Assembly (NCBI RefSeq): GCF_036373705.1
Contig: NC_089851.1
Span: forward strand, 51,023,470-51,087,469
Reading direction: 5' to 3'
From: Amia ocellicauda
Lineage: Eukaryota; Chordata; Actinopteri; Amiiformes; Amiidae
DNA: 64,000 nt
The notes beneath the pieces were generated by a model. It saw nothing but the letters and a program-made list of their open reading frames with translations, did no database searches and had not been told where the DNA came from. The position numbers were made by a program, and so were the translations under genes. Below, piece by piece: positions 34,371 to 44,904 of this stretch. Every line of letters begins with the position of its first letter. Position 1 is the first letter of the stretch.

Positions 34371-34649
34371 CTGCAGCAACAACAACACCTCCGTCTGTCT
34401 CTGTGCCGCACGGCTAATAGTGAGAAAATTAATTTCGATAGCCTAAAAGATTTGATACTCGACTATACGTTTAAGGAGGCTGGTGCAAATGGTGAAATAA
34501 AAGACATTACACTGTGGCAACCGGGGATAGTACGTGTTAAGTGAGACTGGCACTTAGAGACGAGAACACTGCAAAAGACCCTGAAAGTCGTGTATGATAA
34601 ACGTGTCCTGGGACCAGACCTTACATCCTTGCCCTACGGGTATTGAACA

Positions 34650-35129
34650 ATGGATATTAGACTGCAGCACCCGTTTTCATGTATTCTGTCAGGGCCCTCA
34701 AACTGCGGCAAGAGTTTTTTTATAAGACAGTTATTAGACAATGCTAGCCATATATTATCATGCATGCCTGATAATATTGTTTGGTGTTATAGTTGCATGC
34801 AGCCGCTCTATAAAGAACTGAAGTTAAAATACCCTTTTATTAAATTTATAGAGGGGTTGCCTGAAACATTTAATGATGATGAATTACTGCCCTGTGATAA
34901 AGTAAACATGTTGATCATTGATGATCTTATGGAAAGGGCATGTGAAAGCGATGCGCTTGAAAAAGCCTTCACTAAATACGTGCACCACAGAAACCTCAGT
35001 ATTTTATATATTGTACAGAATGTGTTTAGTCAGGGACGTATAAGTAGAACTATTGGACCTGCCCCACCGCAGGATGTTCTGGCTTATCCTGACGTGAAAG
35101 TGAGTTCCAATCTACAGGCCTTATATTGA
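34650..35129 (+). CDS. Packaging ATPase, tandem copy 2
   Basis: Same 159-residue ATPase with Walker A GPSNCGKS and Walker B NMLIIDDLM. It differs from the 33253 copy at a few residues, for example MDIRLQHP in place of MDFRLQQP and SDALEKA in place of SDELEKA. Open throughout. It sits in a partial context, with only the last ~80 polymerase codons upstream. Confidence 0.85.
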   Translation: MDIRLQHPFSCILSGPSNCGKSFFIRQLLDNASHILSCMPDNIVWCYSCMQPLYKELKLKYPFIKFIEGLPETFNDDELLPCDKVNMLIIDDLMERACESDALEKAFTKYVHHRNLSILYIVQNVFSQGRISRTIGPAPPQDVLAYPDVKVSSNLQALY

Positions 35130-35262
35130 ATATTCTAATAAAATATGCATAATATGATTAATCTTCTTAGGGTATTTTGAAAAAGACATGGAATGAATCA
35201 CTTATACAAATCTATTTTTTATTGCTATACAAAGGTACGCGTGTGACATTCGTGTCATACGT

Positions 35263-35769
35263 ATGATGCGGGAGAGGACCCTGGGGAACAGCTCGACCCG
35301 ACTGGCGAAGCAGCTGAAGGAGAACTACGGAGAGGAGTGGCTGGACCGCCTGTCCCACTACCTGGGGGAGTGCGCTGACTTTGTTGACCGTCCCAGCCTC
35401 TTCCCAGTTGTGTGCCAGGACCCCCCGGAGCCCATCGATGTACCCACCAGTAGGTGGCTGCTGTCTGTATACAGTCGGGACATCATCAGTCGCATGGACC
35501 ACATTAAGGCCAGCATCACCTCAACGTTTGGGTCCATTTTGAAAATGGACTCAATGAAGAAGGTAATAAGAAGTTGGGTAACACAATTTTTTTGGTGTGT
35601 TAACTGTTGTGCACTTGTGTTATTCATGTGTTATTCATGTCTTGAGTGTATATTCTTTGTCATTTCAGAGCTTGCTATGGCTCCCCCAATGGTCACGTAT
35701 GTTGCATTCTACGACAAAGAAAATCATGTGCTGGAAATGATTTCTGGCAACTGTGAAGAAACTGCATGA
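35263..35769 (+). pseudogene. RERTLGN-family fragment, tandem copy 2
   Basis: Copy of the 33866 fragment. Here one frame stays open across the putative intron to the end (168 residues) because of a small length change in the T-tract near 35587, but the middle (WVTQFFWCVNCCALVLF) looks like translated non-coding DNA. MDSMKK replaces MDSTK at the key block. Confidence 0.5.
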
Positions 35770-36048
35770 CTGCAGCAACAACAACACCTCCGTCTGTCTC
35801 TGTGCCGCACGGCTAATAGTGAGAAAATTAATTTCGATAGCCTAAAAGATTTGATACTCGACTATACGTTTAAGGAGGCTGGTGCAAATGGTGAAATAAA
35901 AGACATTACACTGTGGCAACCGGGGATAGTACGTGTTAAGTGAGACTGGCACTTAGAGACGAGAACACTGCAAAAGACCCTGAAAGTCGTGTATGATAAA
36001 CGTGTCCTGGGACCAGACCTTACATCCTTGCCCTACGGGTATTGAACA

Positions 36049-36528
36049 ATGGATATTAGACTGCAGCACCCGTTTTCATGTATTCTGTCAGGGCCCTCAA
36101 ACTGCGGCAAGAGTTTTTTTATAAGACAGTTATTAGACAATGCTAGCCATATATTATCATGCATGCCTGATAATATTGTTTGGTGTTATAGTTGCATGCA
36201 GCCGCTCTATAAAGAACTGAAGTTAAAATACCCTTTTATTAAATTTATAGAGGGGTTGCCTGAAACATTTAATGATGATGAATTACTGCCCTGTGATAAA
36301 GTAAACATGTTGATCATTGATGATCTTATGGAAAGGGCATGTGAAAGCGATGCGCTTGAAAAAGCCTTCACTAAATACGTGCACCACAGAAACCTCAGTA
36401 TTTTATATATTGTACAGAATGTGTTTAGTCAGGGACGTATAAGTAGAACTATTGGACCTGCCCCACCGCAGGATGTTCTGGCTTATCCTGACGTGAAAGT
36501 GAGTTCCAATCTACAGGCCTTATATTGA
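36049..36528 (+). CDS. Packaging ATPase, tandem copy 3
   Basis: Protein identical to tandem copy 2 (159 residues, same Walker motifs and tail). Recent duplication. Confidence 0.85.
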   Translation: MDIRLQHPFSCILSGPSNCGKSFFIRQLLDNASHILSCMPDNIVWCYSCMQPLYKELKLKYPFIKFIEGLPETFNDDELLPCDKVNMLIIDDLMERACESDALEKAFTKYVHHRNLSILYIVQNVFSQGRISRTIGPAPPQDVLAYPDVKVSSNLQALY

Positions 36529-36661
36529 ATATTCTAATAAAATATGCATAATATGATTAATCTTCTTAGGGTATTTTGAAAAAGACATGGAATGAATCAC
36601 TTATACAAATCTATTTTTTATTGCTATACAAAGGTACGCGTGTGACATTCGTGTCATACGT

Positions 36662-37168
36662 ATGATGCGGGAGAGGACCCTGGGGAACAGCTCGACCCGA
36701 CTGGCGAAGCAGCTGAAGGAGAACTACGGAGAGGAGTGGCTGGACCGCCTGTCCCACTACCTGGGGGAGTGCGCTGACTTTGTTGACCGTCCCAGCCTCT
36801 TCCCAGTTGTGTGCCAGGACCCCCCGGAGCCCATCGATGTACCCACCAGTAGGTGGCTGCTGTCTGTATACAGTCGGGACATCATCAGTCGCATGGACCA
36901 CATTAAGGCCAGCATCACCTCAACGTTTGGGTCCATTTTGAAAATGGACTCAATGAAGAAGGTAATAAGAAGTTGGGTAACACAATTTTTTTGGTGTGTT
37001 AACTGTTGTGCACTTGTGTTATTCATGTGTTATTCATGTCTTGAGTGTATATTCTTTGTCATTTCAGAGCTTGCTATGGCTCCCCCAATGGTCACGTATG
37101 TTGCATTCTACGACAAAGAAAATCATGTGCTGGAAATGATTTCTGGCAACTGTGAAGAAACTGCATGA
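36662..37168 (+). pseudogene. RERTLGN-family fragment, tandem copy 3
   Basis: Protein identical to the copy at 35263, including MDSMKK. Confidence 0.5.
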
Positions 37169-37447
37169 CTGCAGCAACAACAACACCTCCGTCTGTCTCT
37201 GTGCCGCACGGCTAATAGTGAGAAAATTAATTTCGATAGCCTAAAAGATTTGATACTCGACTATACGTTTAAGGAGGCTGGTGCAAATGGTGAAATAAAA
37301 GACATTACACTGTGGCAACCGGGGATAGTACGTGTTAAGTGAGACTGGCACTTAGAGACGAGAACACTGCAAAAGACCCTGAAAGTCGTGTATGATAAAC
37401 GTGTCCTGGGACCAGACCTTACATCCTTGCCCTACGGGTATTGAACA

Positions 37448-37927
37448 ATGGATATTAGACTGCAGCACCCGTTTTCATGTATTCTGTCAGGGCCCTCAAA
37501 CTGCGGCAAGAGTTTTTTTATAAGACAGTTATTAGACAATGCTAGCCATATATTATCATGCATGCCTGATAATATTGTTTGGTGTTATAGTTGCATGCAG
37601 CCGCTCTATAAAGAACTGAAGTTAAAATACCCTTTTATTAAATTTATAGAGGGGTTGCCTGAAACATTTAATGATGATGAATTACTGCCCTGTGATAAAG
37701 TAAACATGTTGATCATTGATGATCTTATGGAAAGGGCATGTGAAAGCGATGCGCTTGAAAAAGCCTTCACTAAATACGTGCACCACAGAAACCTCAGTAT
37801 TTTATATATTGTACAGAATGTGTTTAGTCAGGGACGTATAAGTAGAACTATTGGACCTGCCCCACCGCAGGATGTTCTGGCTTATCCTGACGTGAAAGTG
37901 AGTTCCAATCTACAGGCCTTATATTGA
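37448..37927 (+). CDS. Packaging ATPase, tandem copy 4
   Basis: Protein identical to tandem copies 2 and 3. Walker A and B intact; same unusual C-terminal tail. Confidence 0.85.
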   Translation: MDIRLQHPFSCILSGPSNCGKSFFIRQLLDNASHILSCMPDNIVWCYSCMQPLYKELKLKYPFIKFIEGLPETFNDDELLPCDKVNMLIIDDLMERACESDALEKAFTKYVHHRNLSILYIVQNVFSQGRISRTIGPAPPQDVLAYPDVKVSSNLQALY

Positions 37928-38060
37928 ATATTCTAATAAAATATGCATAATATGATTAATCTTCTTAGGGTATTTTGAAAAAGACATGGAATGAATCACT
38001 TATACAAATCTATTTTTTATTGCTATACAAAGGTACGCGTGTGACATTCGTGTCATACGT

Positions 38061-38567
38061 ATGATGCGGGAGAGGACCCTGGGGAACAGCTCGACCCGAC
38101 TGGCGAAGCAGCTGAAGGAGAACTACGGAGAGGAGTGGCTGGACCGCCTGTCCCACTACCTGGGGGAGTGCGCTGACTTTGTTGACCGTCCCAGCCTCTT
38201 CCCAGTTGTGTGCCAGGACCCCCCGGAGCCCATCGATGTACCCACCAGTAGGTGGCTGCTGTCTGTATACAGTCGGGACATCATCAGTCGCATGGACCAC
38301 ATTAAGGCCAGCATCACCTCAACGTTTGGGTCCATTTTGAAAATGGACTCAACGAAGAAGGTAATAAGAAGTTGGGTAACACAATTTTTTTGGTGTGTTA
38401 ACTGTTGTGCACTTGTGTTATTCATGTGTTATTCATGTCTTGAGTGTATATTCTTTGTCATTTCAGAGCTTGCTATGGCTCCCCCAATGGTCACGTATGT
38501 TGCATTCTACGACAAAGAAAATCATGTGCTGGAAATGATTTCTGGCAACTGTGAAGAAACTGCATGA
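38061..38567 (+). pseudogene. RERTLGN-family fragment, tandem copy 4
   Basis: As the copies at 35263 and 36662, but keeps MDSTKK like the 33866 copy, which marks this unit as distinguishable from units 1 and 2. Confidence 0.5.
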
Positions 38568-38596
38568 CTGCAGCAACAACAACAACACCTCCGTCT

Positions 38597-38670
38597 GTCT
38601 CTGTGCCGCAATCGGTCAGCTTGTTTGGCTGTTAACTGAAAGGTTGGTGGTTTGAATCCACCCAGGGATG
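38597..38670 (+). tRNA. tRNA-Asn (GTT)
   Basis: 74 nt starting GTCTCTG and ending CAGGGAT plus G. Anticodon loop CTGTTAA (GTT), T arm GGTTTGAATCC (box B). Acceptor and anticodon stems contain wobble or changed pairs (loss of C at several CpG sites), so it may be a decaying gene. It forms the edge of the 1.4 kb tandem array and has an inverted partner at 45771-45844. Confidence 0.75.
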
Positions 38671-38826
38671 GCCCACTTTCCGCCCTGCCCCTTGTTATTG
38701 TTTCTACTTCTGGCGGTCAGACTGCGGCTACGGTAACCTTATGCTGCTTGCTGCGGACGGCCATCTTGCAAAAATTTAAGGAGTGTTTAGAAACTTCCTT
38801 TCCATTGCCTAGGCCAACATAAATCA

Positions 38827-38900
38827 AGACACCGCTGGGATTCGAACCCAGGGTTTCCTGTTTACAAGACAGGCGCTTTGACCAACTAAGCCACGGCGCC
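38827..38900 (-). tRNA. tRNA-Thr (TGT)
   Basis: Minus strand GGCGCCGTGGCTTAGTTGGT, anticodon loop CTTGTAA (TGT), T arm GGTTCGAATCC, 3' strand CGGTGTC. 74 nt with a mostly paired acceptor. Inverted partner at 45541-45614. Confidence 0.88.
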
Positions 38901-38941
38901 AGGACTCCCCCATTCCCCAGTGCCAACACTCAGGGGTAAGG

Positions 38942-38972
38942 AGCAAAACAAAACAAAACAAAACAAAACAAA
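38942..38972. repeat. (AAAAC)n, about 6 copies
   Basis: Pentanucleotide array; the inverted counterpart at 45402-45500 has about 20 copies. Confidence 0.9.
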
Positions 38973-39177
38973 ATGTGGATGCAGGCTGCAACAAAGGAAG
39001 CACACAGAGTAGTAAACGTAAGGTTGACGGGAGCAACAAGCTCCCTGTTGCGACTGTCCAGGGGCGGCAATGGGAATTCGACATCAGCCTTTAGGTGCGC
39101 GTAGGGTCTGCGAGGGAAGCACAGCTCAAGAATGGGGGCCTGCAAGGTAGAGAGGGGTCGGCACTGCTCTTCAGCAT

Positions 39178-39249
39178 CGTAGTCAGCAGGATTTGAACCT
39201 GCGCAGGGAGACCCCTAGTCCATCGCCTTAACCACTTGGCCACGACTAC
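39178..39249 (-). pseudogene. tRNA-Ser relic with anticodon-arm deletion
   Basis: Minus strand GTAGTCGTGGCCAAGTGGTT (acceptor, D arm) and GGTCTCCCTGCGCAGG with T arm GGTTCAAATCC and matching acceptor TGACTAC. The 3' half of the anticodon arm (about 10 nt after GATGGACTA) is missing, so no decoding loop exists. Related to tRNA-Ser(AGA) by its remaining arms. Confidence 0.75.
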
Positions 39250-39276
39250 CCCACCGGCAAAAAGAGCACCGGCTGT

Positions 39277-39359
39277 TGTCAGAAGTGGGATTCGAACCCA
39301 CGCCTCCTGGGGAGACTGCGACCTGAACGCAGCGCCTTAGACCGCTCGGCCATCCTGAC
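39277..39359 (-). tRNA. tRNA-Leu (CAG)
   Basis: 83 nt on the minus strand: GTCAGGATGGCCGAGCGGTC, anticodon arm CTGCGTTCAGGTCGCAG (CAG), long variable arm TCTCCCCAGGAGG, T arm GGTTCGAATCC, 3' strand TTCTGAC plus A. Looks complete with one wobble pair in the acceptor. Confidence 0.92.
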
Positions 39360-39548
39360 TGCCCGGTGGGGCCCTAGCGCAGTGGGTCGTGGTCCAGGAC
39401 TGCTTTCCGGAGCCTGAGCTGACCGAAGAACACTAACAAGGTGGAATAAAGCAGGCAGGGGAGGCAGCGATGCTGCCCTCGCCTTGCCCTGAGACATTCA
39501 GAACCGGAAAAGGGCGTGGAGAAAGATGTGGGGGCGGAGAAGGTGGGC

Positions 39549-39604
39549 GGTGAGTATCCCCGCCTGTCATGTGGGAGACCAGGGTTCGATTCCCCGACGG
39601 GGAG
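39549..39604 (+). pseudogene. tRNA-Asp relic lacking the 5' acceptor strand
   Basis: GGTGAGTATCCCCGCCTGTC shows the D-arm end and anticodon arm with GTC, followed by T arm GGTTCGATTCC and 3' acceptor GACGGGGAG. The sequence upstream does not pair with the acceptor strand, so the 5' end is lost. Confidence 0.75.
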
Positions 39605-39838
39605 GTTCCTTGTGTGGTTTTGCTGCCCCCGCCTTGGGTGGGAAGGCTGCACAAAGGACTTGGGTACAGAATGAAAGAAAGAGGTGTGTGAACTGATGTC
39701 ACCCCAGCGGCCAAAGAAAGGAGGAAGAGCAAGGAATTATACCAGGGTTCCGACGCGCCTCTGCGTGTTCGTATGTACATCTTTCTGTCCTTATATACAG
39801 ATCTCTATATGTAGATCTATATTTTTTAAAGTCATAGA

Positions 39839-39865
39839 CAGACAGACAGACAGATAGATAGATAA

Positions 39866-39899
<34 letters not shown>
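39839..39899. repeat. GATA/GACA microsatellite at the 3' edge of a LINE
   Basis: (GACA)n then (GATA)n, ending where the minus-strand LINE's 3' end begins (GGGTAGGTTTAGG, about 39900). Confidence 0.9.
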
Positions 39900-40292
39900 G
39901 GGTAGGTTTAGGTTTTAATAAGCACTTTATTTACAAGTTGAAATAAACAAAAACACTGTACAGCAATCCACTAAATCATTAACACAGCAACAACCCCAAA
40001 CCCTCCCATCCCCCACCCCACCCACATTCCACCAACTACTACAAGCAAAAGTATAAAACCCGCAATCTTATACAGTATAGCACATAAAACAGAAACACAG
40101 GAAAAACCCCATACCCTCCCATCCCCCACCCCACCCACATTCCACCAACTACTACAAGCAAAAGTATAAAACCTGCATTCTTATACATAAAAGCACATAA
40201 CACAGCAACCAACACAACATTTTCAAGAATAATAATGCCCCCCCCCCCTCAGGTTGATAGAGATATAGGTTTTGGTTAAATAAGAACTTCAT

Positions 40293-43121
40293 TCATAATT
40301 TCAGCATAACACAGAAAAAAAAGCAGTGAAAAACAGTCTCCCTCTGAGAACAGAAAGGACAATTGTCCGTAACCCCAGGCTTAATGATGGTCAGAAAAGA
40401 GTTAATGGCAATGATGGAATGCAGGATCCTCCACTGCAGATCCCCCGACCTTTTTTGCAGTGGAGGTTTGTACAAAGTACGCCAAGCCGGTTCAAACTCC
40501 TCCCCCACCCCTAACTGCTCTCGCCAGTGCGTATCAGGTAACTGCTGGAGCTGCTGCTGGTGACGAACCTTCATGCAGGCCTTGTACACCTGCTTCCCAT
40601 CCACAGTAAATAGAGAAAGCTCAGTAACATTCTCAACCTTCAGTAAATGACCCGGCACCTCAGTGTGCTGACTGAATGCTGGGGACACTGTTAACAAGGG
40701 GAACTCAGAGTCAGACTGTGGGGCCCTCCTTTGCCTAAGCATTCTCTCCACCAAAACCAGCCCCTCTGTTGGCAGAGCATTACGGACCTGATTTAGAAAC
40801 CGCTCCACTACACGCACAGAGCAGTCCTGCTGGCAGGTATGGCGTAGCACAGCCATTCCAGTCACCCACTAGCACTGCATTGCTTTTCGCCCAGTTGATT
40901 TTTGCACTGGAGAGCCTCTCATACTTTCTCTGGCATGCCTCAAGCTGCTCCACATCCCCGTCTCCAACCACAAGCACTGCTATGTCATCAGCATATGCAG
41001 TGACTTTGAAGGACATATCTGGACACTGAGGAAAAGTCACCCCTGTCAGTACTCTCTGTAACTCATTCACCAGGGGCTCTATAGCCAAGGAGTACAGCAT
41101 GCCAGAGAGAGGGCAGCCTTGCCGAATGCCCCGCCATACCGAAAATGGGGCACTTAAAATGCCAATTATCTTCAGTACACCAAAAATATCACCATAAAGC
41201 AGCTGGATTTTCTCAATAAAGCCGACACTAAACCCAAAGGCATCCAGGACCTTCCACAAATACAAGTGATCTACTCTATCAAAAGCTTTCTCTTGATCCA
41301 ACGACACGATACCAGCTTTAAAACCAAAAAGTTAAGAGGCTGCCATAATGTCCCGAATCAAGAAAACATTGTCAAAAATGGACCTGTTAGGTATACAGTA
41401 CGTCTGATTTGGATGCACCACCTCGCTCATGACAGTCTTTAAGCGATTGGCTAGGGCTTTCGAGATGATCTTATAATCAGTACAGAGTAGCAACACAGGT
41501 CTCCAGTTCCTTATGCTGCAGAGGTCCCCTTTCTTGGGGAGCAGCGAGATCACAGCCCTTCGGCAACTCAGAGGCAGTTCTTCCTTTGCAGACTCTCCTC
41601 CAACAACTCACACAGATCTGCCTTCAACAAGGACCAGAACAGTTTGTAGAACTCCACTGACAAGCCATCAATCCCAGGAGCCTTGCCAGTGTTCAGGCCC
41701 TGCAAAGCATCAGTGAGCTCCTCCTCACTCAGATGCTGCTCAAGTTGCCTGGCTCCCTCCTCTGAAACCTGCGGGAGGTCCTCAAGGAAGCGCTGGGAAT
41801 CCAACATCTCCTCCATGGCCTCCGCCATGAACAAGTCCCTGTAGAACTCCACAGCCAGCCTGCGAATGTCCCCAGGCTCGCACAGCTCCTGTCCTGCTGA
41901 GGTTGTCAAGCAGTGTATCAGCTTACTCTGTGCCCTCTTTTTCTCTAGCCCGAAAAAATAATGAGTGGGAGCATCCATCTCCGCACAACTCTGATCCGAC
42001 AATCCCCTCCTTTTCTTCTGCAGACTCTCAATCAGTCCAGCCGTTGGGCAGGAGTCCACGGCTCTCTGGAGCTCCAGAATCTCCACCTTCATGGCTTCAG
42101 TTAAGCCTTTGGTGACATTCATGGTGTACTGCTGACAAAAAGCCCGAATCTGTACTTTCCCCACATCCCACCATTGCCGTACAGAAGAGAAACCGGATTT
42201 CTGCGCCCTCCACCTCTCCCAAAAGAAGGTAAATACTCTCCTAAAGTGCATGTCAGCACCCAGAACTGCATTGAAATACCAATGGGAGCTACGTGGCTTT
42301 ACTGATGGAAACATCACAGTTGCCGTTACCAAACTGTGATCTGAAAAACCACTAGGGGTGATAAAACCAGCTTTTAAAATATTTACATTGTGCTGAAAGG
42401 TATAAAAGCGATCCAATCTAGCCAGAGAGACATCCTTCTCTGTGATCTTCATCCAAGTATACTGTCTGGTGTTGTTAAAAACTTTCCAAACATCAGCCAG
42501 TTGAAAACGTTTAATAATCCTTAAAAGCTCTTTGCTGGACTGAGGATGAGGTTCTAAATGATTCCTATCCTTCAGAGGATCAACTGTACAATTAAGATCC
42601 CCCCCTATAACCACCGTCTCCTCAGGTGTGCACTCCAAAAGCAGTGTTTCCAACACTTGGAGGAAACACACTCTCTCTCTTCCCTCAGTGGGTGCATAAA
42701 CGTTTATAAAATGAAAAGCGTGTTTTTCCACCACTGCCCGAACGCTCATCAAACGTCCTTTGACCACCTCGTTCAGAACGACAGTAGAGGGCAAAAACCC
42801 TCTACTAAACAAAACCGCCACCCCTGCACTGACATTAGTCCCATTACTAAAGATGAAGTCTCCTGCCCACTCCTTCTCCCAATCTACTTGATTCACACTG
42901 TCTATGTGGGTCTCCTGTAAGAAAGTAACACCCAGGCCTTTCTGAATGATATAAGAGAGAACCGTGGCTCTCTTTACAGCATTCCTACCACCATTAATAT
43001 TTAAGCTCCCAATATGTAAATTATTATACATTGATAAGAAAGAGGAAGTGGAAAACAAAAACAGAGACGCAAAAAAACAGGTGACCGCAATAAGAAAGCA
43101 AACACCAGTGTTACTATACAT
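40293..43121 (-). pseudogene. LINE ORF2: endonuclease and reverse transcriptase, broken
   Basis: Frame 43121-41568 (517 aa) has the APE-type endonuclease: LNINGGRNAVKRATVLSYI, LQETHID (catalytic Glu), VYAPTEGRE, GGDLNC and SDHSLVTA. It is followed by a linker and LNTGKAPGIDGLSVEFYK at the RT start. A frameshift near 41565 leads to 41553-41332 (ISLLPKKGD, NWRPVLLLCTDYKI), which ends in an in-frame TAA at 41332. Then 41307-40780 has SLDQEKAFDRVDH, RQGCPLSGMLYSLAIEPL and YADDIAVLV. A frameshift near 40860 leads to 40865-40293, whose C-terminal knuckle is CPFCSQRETVFHC. Three breaks in all. Confidence 0.92.
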
Positions 43122-43445
43122 TGGAGTCTTTTTTAGTTTTCAACCCTTTACGGAGTTTGCTGGAGATATTCTTTAAATGAACAAACTCTTGCGTACAGAA
43201 CAGCTCTTGCCCAACAGCAGTGCTTTTCAGAGACCGCACCGAGCTCAGAAACAGACTTACATCAGGGAAATAGCCTTCAACACTAATCTGTCTCCTACCC
43301 TTTGTTTCATCAAGAAATTCCTTAATAAGCTGCGCGCTGTAACCGCCTCGGACTCTCTGTACGTCAGAGGCTTCCGAGGCGATGGAGGAATCGGTGAGAC
43401 TGCCCTCCCCCTCACTGTCAGACTCCGAGCTGTCACCCACTGCCA

Positions 43446-44864
43446 TCACAGCCTGCACACTCCACGGCGTACGGGGATCTGAGCCCGGCTGGGAACACAC
43501 TGCCTCATCCGGCTCAGGAGCTTGACTCTTTTAGCAGAAGCACCGTCCACAGATTTGCGAGTGCGTTTCTTCCCAGGCACTTTAAAAACCCTGCTGTCCT
43601 GACCAGGATCCGTCCCCACTTCCATTCCCGTGTCCCACACACTGCTCAGTGTTGTCTTCACAGTTTCCATCTTTTCAGTCTGGTCACCAGCCCTCTCGCT
43701 GCTCACCCCCACTCCACTACCTGATGCCCCGTCCTGCTGCTGTATACTGCCATCCAGTCCAGTTAAACGGCTGTCATCCGTACTGTCTGAAGCTCCACTA
43801 ACATTAGCTGACACACCGCTAATACCTGGGACCTCCACAGTCGGCACGGTACCGCCGTGGTCAGAAATACTCTCACCGCCCACACTCTCCTGTACCTGGA
43901 CCTCCAGACCCTCACTCTCTTCAACAGTCTCCCCCACAGCCCCTCTTCTCGCCTCCTCTGCCACTTCGGCTGTTCCGCTAGTAGGGCGGTCGGGCTGCTC
44001 ACCACTCCCCGACCTGGTCTGCTTGGGCTGACCTCCCCGGTTCCCTGCCCCCGAGTTTCCCCATCGACTGGGACCAGCATCCTCATCCTGATCCTTCTCG
44101 GGGCAATGCCTAACAGTGTGGCCTTCATTACCGCAGTCGAAGCACTTCATAGAATCAGATGTGACAAAGACAACATAATCATTGCCATCAACCTTGAACT
44201 TAAGCACAATGTTCAGATCCCCTTTTATGTTATTGAAAATCATAAATACCTGCCTTCTGAACGAAACAACATGTTTCAACTGCTGTGACTTACACCCAAG
44301 CGGTATACGTTTCAAGCCTGACATTATCTGCCCATGTCTCGCCAGTTTCCTCCCTAATAGGTCGTTTGACAGAAAAGGAGGAACATTAGACAAAGTAACT
44401 CTCCTGGCCGGAGCTGCTAGGGGGATAACATTGATCAAAACACCACTGATCACTATACCGGCCTTAACGATACGCGAGACTAACTCAATGCTGCTCAGAA
44501 ACAGCACAACAGACCCGCTCATACGAGCTGCCGACTTTATATTTTCACAACCGACAATCTGCCCGATCGCCAGAACACACTCCTCCAGCGGCAAAAACTC
44601 ATCAGAGGTCTCTTTAACGCCATGCTGACGTGTTAAAGTCTCAAATGAAAAACTCAGATTTCCCCCCCTCCCCGACCCAGCCCCAGACATCCCGATCGCT
44701 TCGCTGACTGCAGGAGTCAGCTCAGCATGGGGAAACTCTTCAGAAAAACCTTTTACAAAACTGTCAAAAACACAGTCAGAAAGAAAGAAAGAAAGGAAAA
44801 TGTAAAGGAGAAAAACCACAAACAAACCTGGCAGCAGCAAACATGCACACCTGCACCTCCACAC
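43446..44864 (-). CDS. LINE ORF1 (gag-like, CCHC knuckle)
   Basis: 472 residues, open. RNA-binding ORF1 of a Tx1-like LINE. The CCHC knuckle is CFDCGNEGHTVRHC, near residue 255. N-terminal to it is an RRM-like region (VVLFLSSIELVSRIVKAG; VTLSNVPPFLSNDLLGRKL). The C-terminus is low-complexity Ser/Gly/Thr/Glu-rich and ends basic (GKKRTRKSVDGASAKRV). The first ~40 residues are hydrophobic and cover the 5' UTR, so the real start is probably a later ATG such as that of MSGAGSGRGG. It lies about 325 bp before ORF2. Confidence 0.85.
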   Translation of the reverse strand: MWRCRCACLLLPGLFVVFLLYIFLSFFLSDCVFDSFVKGFSEEFPHAELTPAVSEAIGMSGAGSGRGGNLSFSFETLTRQHGVKETSDEFLPLEECVLAIGQIVGCENIKSAARMSGSVVLFLSSIELVSRIVKAGIVISGVLINVIPLAAPARRVTLSNVPPFLSNDLLGRKLARHGQIMSGLKRIPLGCKSQQLKHVVSFRRQVFMIFNNIKGDLNIVLKFKVDGNDYVVFVTSDSMKCFDCGNEGHTVRHCPEKDQDEDAGPSRWGNSGAGNRGGQPKQTRSGSGEQPDRPTSGTAEVAEEARRGAVGETVEESEGLEVQVQESVGGESISDHGGTVPTVEVPGISGVSANVSGASDSTDDSRLTGLDGSIQQQDGASGSGVGVSSERAGDQTEKMETVKTTLSSVWDTGMEVGTDPGQDSRVFKVPGKKRTRKSVDGASAKRVKLLSRMRQCVPSRAQIPVRRGVCRL

Positions 44865-44904
44865 TCACTCCCAACAATCACAGCGGCAGACAGCAACAGT
44901 CGAT

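Larger units (their letters stand above)
34411..35809 (+). repeat. Tandem 1.4 kb unit 1 (extra copy)
   Basis: 1399 bp. It starts CGGCTAATAGTGAG, inside the polymerase C-terminus (equivalent to 33013), runs through the ATPase and the DDE-like fragment, and ends with GTCTCTGTGCCGCA, the first 14 nt of tRNA-Asn. The polymerase part has an in-frame TGA (AAGTGAGAC at about 34540) where the parental copy has CGA. Confidence 0.97.
35810..37208 (+). repeat. Tandem 1.4 kb unit 2
   Basis: 1399 bp, apparently identical to the previous unit over all positions I compared, with the same junctions. Confidence 0.97.
37209..38610 (+). repeat. Tandem 1.4 kb unit 3, running into tRNA-Asn
   Basis: 1402 bp with one extra AAC near 38575. 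Unlike units 1 and 2, the sequence continues past the first 14 nt of tRNA-Asn into the full tRNA gene, so this is the outermost copy next to the original flank. Confidence 0.97.
39900..44904 (-). mobile_element. Near full-length Tx1/L1-type LINE, flanked by GATA-type repeats
   Basis: About 5 kb on the minus strand: ORF1 with a zinc knuckle, ORF2 with endonuclease and RT, and a 3' UTR that includes a 113-bp tandem duplication (units at 39994 and 40107) with CCCATCCCCCACCCCACCC. Both ends lie in tetranucleotide microsatellite (39839-39899 and 44905-44954), which suggests insertion into a (TAGA)n target. ORF2 is broken, so the copy is inactive. Confidence 0.88.

Noticed and set aside
35263-35769. 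A complete 168-residue gene in each tandem unit
   Set aside because: The middle is translated from a stretch with intron-like ends, and the frame is not open in the parental and right-arm copies.
39839-39899. Regular short repeats that could suggest a CRISPR array
   Set aside because: They are uninterrupted GATA/GACA microsatellite with no spacers; the genome is eukaryotic.
43857-44288. Plus-strand frames across 43.6-44.6 kb
   Set aside because: Shadows of the minus-strand LINE ORF1, which has a CCHC knuckle and family context.
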